From positions 1-64,000 of the forward strand of contig JAFGXR010000114.1 in the NCBI GenBank assembly GCA_016936555.1: a stretch of 64,000 nt of DNA. The letters run 5' to 3'. Positions within the stretch are counted from its first letter, which is position 1. Each line of letters begins with the position of its first letter. The translations under genes and the position numbers were made by a program. Of the stretch, positions 57,759-64,000 are shown one piece after another. The notes under the pieces are model-generated. The model was not told where the DNA came from, made no database searches, and saw only the letters and a program-made list of their open reading frames with translations. Source of the stretch: Spirochaetales bacterium (GTDB lineage Bacteria; Spirochaetota; Spirochaetia; DSM-2461).

Positions 57759-58424
57759 ATGAACACGCAGAATATTGAAGCCCTGATTTTCGATCTGGAC
57801 GGAACGCTTTACGATAAGAAAAATATCGTCCTGAATACACTGAAAAGCCACTGGAGAGAAATCCCCATTCTTCACGCATCAAACCGTCTGAGGAAAGCTC
57901 TCAAGGGAGTGGACCTCGAAAGCTCGGAAAAGTTTCACGAGACCTTCTACAGCAGAATCGCCGGGACAGCGGGACGCCGGAAAGCGACCATAGAGCACTG
58001 GTATCAGAAGAAATTCTATCCGCGCTTTATCAGAGCCCTGAAAAAGAAATACAGAGCCCGGAACAATCTTATTCCCACTCTGGAAAAGCTTCAGAGAATA
58101 CTGCCTATGGCGGTTTTTTCCGATTATTCCTATGTTCCTGAAAGACTGCACGCGCTTAAAATCCCGAAGGAGTATTTCTCCTTTATGGCCGGCAGCGAAG
58201 AGTATGGTGTTTTAAAGCCTTCGGCCAGGCCGCTGCTGGAAATAGCCGCGAAGCTGGGAGTTTCTCCCGAAAAGGTTCTGGTTGTGGGAGACCGGGACGA
58301 TACGGACGGCGAGGCGGCCAGGATGGCAGGCATGATGTTCTATCATATTGCGGGGCCGGAACATTGGGACCGCTTTATTGAAGATATGTTACAACTGACA
58401 GAAGAGAGAGGACAGAATGGCTAG
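57759..58424 (+). CDS. HAD-superfamily hydrolase
   Basis: 221 aa phosphatase-like protein. HAD motif I is D-L-D-G-T-L-Y-D (residues 11-18), motif II is V-F-S-D-Y-S, the Lys of motif III is in Y-G-V-L-K-P-S-A-R-P, and motif IV is V-V-G-D-R-D-D-T-D-G. All catalytic residues are present; substrate unknown, perhaps a lipid or sugar phosphate. The last eight bases overlap the acyltransferase gene, so the two are translationally coupled. Confidence 0.9.
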   Translation: MNTQNIEALIFDLDGTLYDKKNIVLNTLKSHWREIPILHASNRLRKALKGVDLESSEKFHETFYSRIAGTAGRRKATIEHWYQKKFYPRFIRALKKKYRARNNLIPTLEKLQRILPMAVFSDYSYVPERLHALKIPKEYFSFMAGSEEYGVLKPSARPLLEIAAKLGVSPEKVLVVGDRDDTDGEAARMAGMMFYHIAGPEHWDRFIEDMLQLTEERGQNG

Positions 58425-59562
58425 ATGGTACCAGAATTTAACCTGGAAGGTTCTTATAAAACTCAAGACTGACAAGCTTTGGGAATTCCACAATGTTCAG
58501 CCGGAGTATCATGGAGAATTTCCCGATCCTCCTTATATCTTTATGGGGAATCATTCCCATGCCGAAGATCCCTATATCATCGGCGCCGAGATGGGGGATA
58601 TCGTTCACTTCATGGCCAACATAGACGGTGTGTCCGATGTGCAGAGGATACTTTCCCATATGGTTGCCTGCTACGGTAAAAAGAAGGGTGCTCCCGATTT
58701 TGCAGCGATAAAAAAGACAATAGAACTGCTGAAAGAGGGAGAGCCCGTCGGCATTTTCCCCGAAGGCGACAGGAGCTGGGACGGGGAAACAGCCCCTCTT
58801 ATTCCCGGTTCGACAGCCATTGCCTCCAAGTATAAATATCCTATCGTTCTGGCCGTACAGAGAGGAAATTACCTCTCTTTCCCGCGATGGGCCGACAACC
58901 CCCGGCAGGGAAGAATTAAAATAGATTATTATACATTCACCGCAGAGGATGTCGGATCCATGACGCCGCAGGAACTCGAACAGAAAGTGACGGAATTGCT
59001 ATATGTTAACGATGTGAAGGATCCGGTCAATAAGGATATCACCTTCAAGGGCAAGGATCTTGCTTCGGGTATACAGAGGCTGCTGTGGGTTTGCCCCTCC
59101 TGCGGAAAGCAGGATTCCATTGCCGGTGACGGCGATGACATCCTCTGCCGCGCATGCGGGGCGAAGTGGACGCTCGACGGATCGCTCAGAATCCAGCCGG
59201 AAGGTCTTCAGGGAAGAGACCTGAAAGACTGGTATGACTGGCAGAAAGAAAAAACCGCCGAGATAATTTCCGCTGCGGGAGATGACCTGATAACTTCAAC
59301 CGTCGATATAGAGTTGAGCGAGTTGGAAAACAGGAAGATGGTAGACCCCCGCCGCGGCGATATGAAGCTTTACCGGGACAGGATTGTCTTCTCGTCGCCG
59401 GGAAGAGAGGATCTGGTCATGCAGGTCTCCGATGTGGCGCACTATATCGATAACTTTAATAATGCATTCGAATTCGATTGCGGTAAAACCAGGTACAGAT
59501 TGAAATTTTCCGGTAAAAACGCTTTAAAATGGATCGACCTGTTAAATCAGTTAAAGAAATAG
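58417..59562 (+). CDS. PlsC-type acyltransferase with zinc-ribbon extension
   Basis: 381 aa. An N-terminal PlsC-like domain has the catalytic N-H-S-H-A-E-D (HX4D) near residue 45 and F-P-E-G-D-R-S near 121, both needed for acyl transfer to a glycerol- or amine-bearing acceptor. Unusually, a C-terminal part follows with a zinc ribbon (C-P-S-C-G and C-R-A-C-G) and a PH-like beta-rich end (L-Y-R-D-R-I-V-F). It is soluble or peripheral. It may acylate the island lipid or phospholipids; it ends at a strong bidirectional terminator. Confidence 0.87.
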   Translation: MARWYQNLTWKVLIKLKTDKLWEFHNVQPEYHGEFPDPPYIFMGNHSHAEDPYIIGAEMGDIVHFMANIDGVSDVQRILSHMVACYGKKKGAPDFAAIKKTIELLKEGEPVGIFPEGDRSWDGETAPLIPGSTAIASKYKYPIVLAVQRGNYLSFPRWADNPRQGRIKIDYYTFTAEDVGSMTPQELEQKVTELLYVNDVKDPVNKDITFKGKDLASGIQRLLWVCPSCGKQDSIAGDGDDILCRACGAKWTLDGSLRIQPEGLQGRDLKDWYDWQKEKTAEIISAAGDDLITSTVDIELSELENRKMVDPRRGDMKLYRDRIVFSSPGREDLVMQVSDVAHYIDNFNNAFEFDCGKTRYRLKFSGKNALKWIDLLNQLKK

Positions 59563-59568
59563 AGAAAT

Positions 59569-59596
59569 AAAAAACCTGCCTTCGGGCAGGTTTTTT
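59569..59596. terminator. Bidirectional terminator between two acyltransferase genes
   Basis: Perfect stem of 12 bp with TTCG tetraloop (59569-59580, 59585-59596): A-tract and CCTGCC on the left, GGCAGG and T-tract on the right. It ends both convergent transcripts. Confidence 0.92.
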
Positions 59597-60594
59597 TACA
59601 TGGAAATTGTATTTTCTTCTACAGATTCGGAATAACCTTTATCGCTCTGTTCCTCGAGCTTTTTTTTTCTCTCTTCTTCCGCTTCCAGTTTCTCGCCGTA
59701 ATCGGCCCACTGGTACCACTGATGAGGCGTTTTATTGATAGCTTCATCAAGTACAGTGAGGGCTGACTGGCTGACCGAGCGGTGGTCATCCTCTTCTGTA
59801 ATCAGAGTCTTCAAATTCATGGTAAACTTTTTCTGGCCCTCTCTGTGCATCAGCGCCGTTGCAACAGCCGAACCGGAACGCTTGTGGAGAATCTCAAGTG
59901 TTCTGTCCCCGTCGAATTGCTGACCCAGAAATTTGACCGGATTTTGTTTCGATGTTCTCCAGGCATCGAATTCGTCACACTCTGTTATGAGAATCCGCCC
60001 TTTTTTCAAGGCATTGACGGCCTGCATGAAGACATTCCCTTCGTCGAGATCCATCAGTTCGAGCCCCAGAGGCTCCGCTCTCTTATTGAGAGATTCCTTC
60101 AGTCTCTGGGTCTGAAAACGGAGAATCATCGTAACGGGGTAACCTCTGACAGCCAGGGCTCCGGGCAGGGCTTCAACGGCGCCGTAATGAGCTGTTACCA
60201 GAATGACTCCTTTTCCCTTCGCCAGGGCTGCTTTGAACTCTTCTTCCCCTGTCAGCTGGACGCTCTTCCTGAGAAACTTCAGGGTATTGGGCAGGTTGTT
60301 ATAGGCTATGAAAAGCTTTTCGTGGTAATGGGCAATTATGCCCCGGAACGTGTCTTTAATAATTGCATCCAGATCTTCCGGAGATCTGCTGTCTTTCCAG
60401 ACATCCCTGAGTGTGTTTTCAATATGGGATTTTTCTTTTTTCTTAATATTATAATAGATTTTGCCCAGGAAAAGCAGGTAGAGTCTGGATGTGTGGAAGG
60501 GCAGAAACCTGAAGATCAGGACATTCAGTCTGGCCTGCAGAAATTTGCTGAGACTGAGTGTGAAACTAAAAGGATTTTTTTTTCCTGGAAACAT
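59596..60594 (-). CDS. LpxL/HtrB-type lauroyl acyltransferase-like protein
   Basis: 332 aa of the lipid A acyltransferase family. The catalytic HX4E is seen as A-H-Y-G-A-V-E, followed by G-R-I-L-I-T-E-C-D-E-F-D and V-K-F-L-G-Q-Q-F (the R-x-K-G-x-x-V-P-F region is altered), with basic N-terminal membrane contact. Lipid A is absent from many spirochaetes, so the acceptor may be another envelope lipid, possibly the product of this island. The C-terminal tail is unusually charged (E-E-E-R-K-K-K-L-E-E). Convergent with the PlsC-type gene. Confidence 0.82.
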   Translation of the reverse strand: MFPGKKNPFSFTLSLSKFLQARLNVLIFRFLPFHTSRLYLLFLGKIYYNIKKKEKSHIENTLRDVWKDSRSPEDLDAIIKDTFRGIIAHYHEKLFIAYNNLPNTLKFLRKSVQLTGEEEFKAALAKGKGVILVTAHYGAVEALPGALAVRGYPVTMILRFQTQRLKESLNKRAEPLGLELMDLDEGNVFMQAVNALKKGRILITECDEFDAWRTSKQNPVKFLGQQFDGDRTLEILHKRSGSAVATALMHREGQKKFTMNLKTLITEEDDHRSVSQSALTVLDEAINKTPHQWYQWADYGEKLEAEEERKKKLEEQSDKGYSESVEENTISM

Positions 60595-60733
60595 TTATCC
60601 TACCTTATATGAAATATAGCATAAAAAAGCTCTGCGTATTATAGGGAAATGGCCTTTCGTGCACAACCCGCGAAGGTCTGGTAAACAGAAATTTAATATA
60701 TGCTATTTGTAAACCGTTTATCATAATTTATTA

Positions 60734-60750
60734 GCGAATAGTCATTCACT
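60734..60750 (+). promoter_or_regulatory. FadR-like box upstream of the DUF4139 gene
   Basis: GCGAATAGTCATTCACT; its reverse complement starts TGAATGACTA, the left half of the Bacillus FadR consensus, and 12 of 17 positions match the box at 39656-39672. The rest of the 278-bp gap (60595-60872) is AT-rich with no other clear signal except a TATAAT (60866-60871) directly before ATG 60873. Confidence 0.35.
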
Positions 60751-60872
60751 TATACAACAATAATAGAAGATTGCGGGAAAAGATACCATATTTTATGAAT
60801 AAGTTTTTATATAATATCGGGGATATTTCAACTTTCTTGGAAAAGGGAAAGGCCTTGGCTTATTCTATAATC

Positions 60873-62867
60873 ATGAAAAGGTTAAATCTGTTTTTTTTAA
60901 TGATTATCGCTCTGGGATCTCCTGTTCTGACTGCCGGAGAAGGATCGCAGGACCGGATTTCCCGTCACGATTCTTTCCCCGTTAAAGCTGTTACCCTTTA
61001 TACAGCCGGTCTGGCCTGGATGATGCATGAAACCACTGTCAGCGGTCATGAAGTCATCTCCTTCGAAGTGGAACAGAATGATATCAATGATATTCTCAAG
61101 AGTTTGGTCATTGAGGATCTTGGAAACGGGACTATCGATACCATCAATTTCGAAAGCGAGAACCCCCTTTCCGCGGCTCTGGCGGATTTGAGGGTCAATC
61201 CTTCGGGAGCTCCTGATCTGGTGGATTTTCTGAGACGGACTCAGGGAGAAGCCGTTACTGTTACAGTCGGTGAAAATTCCATAGGCGGACGCATATTCAG
61301 TGTCGAAACGGTCCTGCTTCAGGAAGAGAGACATGTCATTCTCAATCTGATGGATGCTACGGGCCTTAAGCCGCTGGATATTTCGGCCATTTCAAATCTG
61401 AGCTTTGATGATGCGGAGCTGCAGAGCGAACTTCTCTCGGCACTCGATCTGATTGCCCGGTCCAGAGTCAAGGCATCCCGTATCCTGAAAATCTCCTGCC
61501 GGGGAGAGGGGACGCGCACTATCCGTCTCAGTTACGTAAGGGCTGTTCCTCTCTGGAAAACAAGTTACCGGATCAACTTGAATGAAGAGGGAATCCCCGG
61601 GCTGGAGGGGTGGGCCCTCGTTCAGAATACAGGCAGCATGGACTGGAAAGATGTAAAGCTCAGTTTTATCGCCGGCCGGCCCAATGCCTTCACAATGGAT
61701 ATGGCTACTCCGCGTTACGTTCAGAGACAGCAGGTTCAGACTGCTGCGGCAGCACCTCTCGGACCGACCGAATACGATCGCGGCTATGCTCCCCAGCCTT
61801 CGGGCAGGGAAGCTTATAAAAGCGCGGCTCCCTCCGCAGCCTACGGAGCCATGATGGATAGGGAGGATGAGCTCTATCCGGCAGAGGAGTCCTACAGTCC
61901 CGCACCGGTAGAAGCTCAGGCTACAGGAATCTCCGCGGGTAATTTTTACAGATATGAAGTGAACCAGCCCGTCACCATATATGCCCGGTCTTCGGCCATG
62001 ATCCCTATCATATCCAGGGAGGCCGCCGGAGAATCCCTGGCTCTCTACGATCCTTCACATCAAATGGTATTTAAGGGAATCCGGCTTATCAATGATTCAG
62101 AAGCTCATTGGGCCGCCGGTCCTGTCTCGGTTTCCGAAGGCCGGTATTACGGGGGAGACGCCCTTCTGCCCGAAATGATACCCGGTTCGAAAAGGCTGCT
62201 GACCTACGCCGTTCACGGCTCGGTCGAAGTGGAGCAGATCCGGGAAAATGAACCCCAGCGTCTGGTGAGCCTCATTATGGTGGACGGACTTCTGAAACGA
62301 ACCGATAAAATCAGCCGCACCACCGAGTACAGGATCAGCGGAGAGGACAGGGAACTTCTCATTCTCCACGGGAAGGAGGGGGGATGGAATCTGCTGGAGC
62401 ATCCGCCCATAGCCGAAGAGACCGGCTCGGAATACCGTTTCTCATTGAAAGAGTGGGACAAACCGGCCGTGGTAACCGAGGAGTATGTCATATCCCAGCA
62501 GTACAGCCTGGCGAATCTGAGACTGACAGATATTAATTATTATATTCAGTGGGAAGGTCTTTCTTCCGCCATGAAGCAGGCTTTCAGCGAAATAGCCTCC
62601 CTTCTGAGCCATCTCGAATCGATCAGGAGCGAACTGTCTTCACTTAACAGCCGGATCAGCCGTCTCGAGCGCGATCAGAGCCGGGTCCGCGAGAACATGA
62701 AAGTTCTCGATGGGGATTCAGACCTCTATAAGCGCTACGCCGATCAGCTCGATGAACAGGAGACGGAAATCCGCCGGATCAATGAAGAGATCAACCGGAA
62801 ACAGCAGGATCTTTCGGACGGCGATAAAAAACTGAAGGACTATATTTCCGGCCTCGATCTCAGCTGA
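60873..62867 (+). CDS. Exported DUF4139-domain protein
   Basis: 664 aa from ATG 60873, where a signal peptide begins (K-R-L-N-L-F-F-L-M-I-I, cleavage near L-T-A-G-E); the longer frame from 60771 covers AT-rich promoter sequence. The N-terminal half (D-S-F-P-V-K-A-V-T-L-Y-T-A-G) and the W-K-T-S-Y-R motif with L-E-G-W-A-L-V-Q-N-T are typical of DUF4139 proteins. A Pro/Ala/Tyr-rich stretch (about 315-385) precedes the DUF4139 barrel; a coiled coil (about 590-655) ends it. The family's role is unknown; envelope location is inferred. Confidence 0.85.
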   Translation: MKRLNLFFLMIIALGSPVLTAGEGSQDRISRHDSFPVKAVTLYTAGLAWMMHETTVSGHEVISFEVEQNDINDILKSLVIEDLGNGTIDTINFESENPLSAALADLRVNPSGAPDLVDFLRRTQGEAVTVTVGENSIGGRIFSVETVLLQEERHVILNLMDATGLKPLDISAISNLSFDDAELQSELLSALDLIARSRVKASRILKISCRGEGTRTIRLSYVRAVPLWKTSYRINLNEEGIPGLEGWALVQNTGSMDWKDVKLSFIAGRPNAFTMDMATPRYVQRQQVQTAAAAPLGPTEYDRGYAPQPSGREAYKSAAPSAAYGAMMDREDELYPAEESYSPAPVEAQATGISAGNFYRYEVNQPVTIYARSSAMIPIISREAAGESLALYDPSHQMVFKGIRLINDSEAHWAAGPVSVSEGRYYGGDALLPEMIPGSKRLLTYAVHGSVEVEQIRENEPQRLVSLIMVDGLLKRTDKISRTTEYRISGEDRELLILHGKEGGWNLLEHPPIAEETGSEYRFSLKEWDKPAVVTEEYVISQQYSLANLRLTDINYYIQWEGLSSAMKQAFSEIASLLSHLESIRSELSSLNSRISRLERDQSRVRENMKVLDGDSDLYKRYADQLDEQETEIRRINEEINRKQQDLSDGDKKLKDYISGLDLS

Positions 62868-62868
62868 A

Positions 62869-64000
62869 TCAGATCTCCGGGACGAAAAGGGGACGCCAGT
62901 CCTGAAAGCGGCCCGGAGTAACTGTGGAAAATTCTTCCCTCTCTCTGTCGAAGATCATAATTTTCGCGCTGTAATTCCTTTCGCTGGAGAAGACAAGCCT
63001 TTTTCCGTCGCGCGACCAGGTCGGGACCCAATCGGCATTACCCGATCTGGTTATGCGCCTGAGCCCGGTTCCGTCTCTGTTCATCGTGTAAATTTCCCAG
63101 TTGCCATCCCTGTCCGAGGAAAAAGCCACTTCGCGGCCGTCCGGAGAAAATTCGCATCTCGAGCAGTCTTCGAGGAATAAATAGGGGAGTTCCGGATCTC
63201 CTGCTTCGGAAAAGTCGATAAACCAGGTTTCCTGAGTCCCTCCATATCTTGTAAAAGCCAGGGTTTTCCCGTCCGGTGACCATGATGGCCAGAAGTCTCT
63301 GGCCCCGTTTTCTGTGAGACGGGTCTGGTTGCTGCCGTCCCTATCCATTATATACACTTCCTGGTTCCCGTCTCTGTCGGAGATGAAGGCGATGCGCTCT
63401 CCCGAGGGAGACCAGCAGGCCGCTCTGTCCATCGCTTCATTCGAAGTCAGCCGGAGAGGATCCGTTCCGTCGCTGTTCATAATATAGATTTCATCATCGC
63501 CGTCCCGGTCGGAGAAAAAAACGATTTTCCGGCCGTCGGGAGAGAATCCGGGCAATCCGTCCTCCCAATCGTTATCTGTCAGCTGGACCCGATTCCGGCC
63601 CTTTTCATCGATTATATAGATTTCCCGGTCTCCGCCGGAATTGGAATCGTAAATGATTTTTGAGGGCGGTACGGGACGCCAGTCCGGGCCCCAGTCGGAA
63701 GAGCGGTGATTCGTAACTCTGTAAAGGGAACCCTCTTCCAGATCCCTGACATATATTTCACCGGTCGAGTAACCTCTTTCTCCGTCAAAAGCCAGATAGC
63801 GGCCGTCGGGAGACCAGACCGGAATCCAGTCCGTCTGACCGGGAGCGCCTTCTACGGCAAGGATATCCGATCCGTCCATTCCCGAAATGTAGATGCCGTA
63901 GGCGCCGGATCTGTTGCTGTGCCAGGCCAGTTTCGACCCGTCGGGGGAGACATCGGCGTATCCGATATTCTCTTCCGATAGGGTTTCCGGTTTGCTGCCG
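62869..64000 (-). CDS. TolB-like WD40/PD40 beta-propeller protein (partial, 5' end outside window)
   Basis: The reading frame continues to the window edge without a start, so the N-terminus is missing; an in-frame ATG at 63879 is internal. Visible are about nine propeller blades of the pattern W-S-P-D-G-(K/R)-x-(I/L)-A-F-x-S-D-R-D-G-x-x-E-I-Y, close to TolB repeats. TolB-like propellers bind Pal or peptides, or act as sensors; secretion cannot be judged without the N-terminus. It converges with the DUF4139 gene one base away. Confidence 0.88.
   Translation of the reverse strand, partial: GSKPETLSEENIGYADVSPDGSKLAWHSNRSGAYGIYISGMDGSDILAVEGAPGQTDWIPVWSPDGRYLAFDGERGYSTGEIYVRDLEEGSLYRVTNHRSSDWGPDWRPVPPSKIIYDSNSGGDREIYIIDEKGRNRVQLTDNDWEDGLPGFSPDGRKIVFFSDRDGDDEIYIMNSDGTDPLRLTSNEAMDRAACWSPSGERIAFISDRDGNQEVYIMDRDGSNQTRLTENGARDFWPSWSPDGKTLAFTRYGGTQETWFIDFSEAGDPELPYLFLEDCSRCEFSPDGREVAFSSDRDGNWEIYTMNRDGTGLRRITRSGNADWVPTWSRDGKRLVFSSERNYSAKIMIFDREREEFSTVTPGRFQDWRPLFVPEI

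Noticed and set aside
60866-60875. TATAAT directly before ATG 60873 as a leaderless promoter (same at 34879)
   Set aside because: Only one base separates the box from the ATG, so transcription would start inside the gene; another promoter must be used.

Overview
The window reads as chromosomal DNA of a free-living, probably anaerobic bacterium, most likely a spirochaete (Spirochaetota). This is an inference. It rests on solute-binding proteins whose signal peptides end in A-G-G-S-Q-E-S or S-A-F-G-G-G without a lipobox Cys, as is common in Spirochaetales, and on a BspA-like surface lipoprotein, a ferredoxin-type aldo/keto reductase, a bacteriohemerythrin and a DUF1848 iron-sulfur protein. GC looks close to 50% by eye. 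No rRNA, tRNA, CRISPR array or insertion sequence was seen. The first (1-449) and last (62869-64000) genes are cut by the window ends.

Layout. 1-1741: MarR regulator, amino-acid binding protein and ABC permease (minus strand). 1977-2712: RelE/HigB-type toxin with an HTH antitoxin. 2992-6099: a partly decayed stretch with a frameshifted secreted protein, a possible gene remnant, and an HgcA/HgcB-like corrinoid-ferredoxin pair split by one in-frame TGA; a DUF1848 gene follows. 7129-8511: BspA-like repeat lipoprotein. 8665-18514: cupin-like protein, YciO, EamA exporter, a tight aldo/keto reductase-TSUP-AEC-AraC operon, exonuclease I and a sensor kinase. 18555-19344: a small-protein locus with tandem terminators. 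19364-25538: divergent TetR/TolC and MFP/RND efflux system. 25804-27567: ornithine/lysine decarboxylase and bacteriohemerythrin. 27573-35797: sulfated-glycan locus (sulfatase, DUF3604, sugar ABC transporter, Gfo/Idh/MocA oxidoreductase, divergent LysR). 35766-39571: adenylate cyclase, LolA-like protein, geranylgeranyl-reductase-like flavoprotein, and an alpha/beta hydrolase.

39771-60594 is a lipid or polyketide island and the most striking part. One plus-strand operon of eleven genes carries a YghO-type N-acyltransferase, malonyl transacylase, ketosynthase, ketoreductase, HMG-CoA-synthase-like enzyme, PksH-like and PksI-like enoyl-CoA hydratases, a second SDR, an acyl carrier protein, an alpha-oxoamine synthase (serine palmitoyltransferase/KBL family) and a FabZ-like hotdog protein. 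HMGS + ECH1 + ECH2 + ACP is the beta-branching cassette of trans-AT polyketide synthases, here inside a set of free-standing FAS-type enzymes that has everything for chain extension and an alpha-oxoamine synthase for chain release. A minus-strand block adds KAS III, a TetR regulator with a perfect palindrome and a second ketosynthase. A phosphopantetheinyl transferase, an MMPL/RND exporter, a PlsC-type acyltransferase and an LpxL-type acyltransferase complete the neighbourhood. Inferred product: a beta-methyl-branched, amino-ketone-headed (sphingoid- or ceramide-like) lipid, exported or placed in the envelope. I know of no described pathway with this combination.

A recurring feature is a sigma-70-like -10 box only 6-10 nt before the start codon (1741, 8665, 9354, 10917, 14709, 38868, 39571, 57759), which suggests many leaderless or near-leaderless mRNAs.
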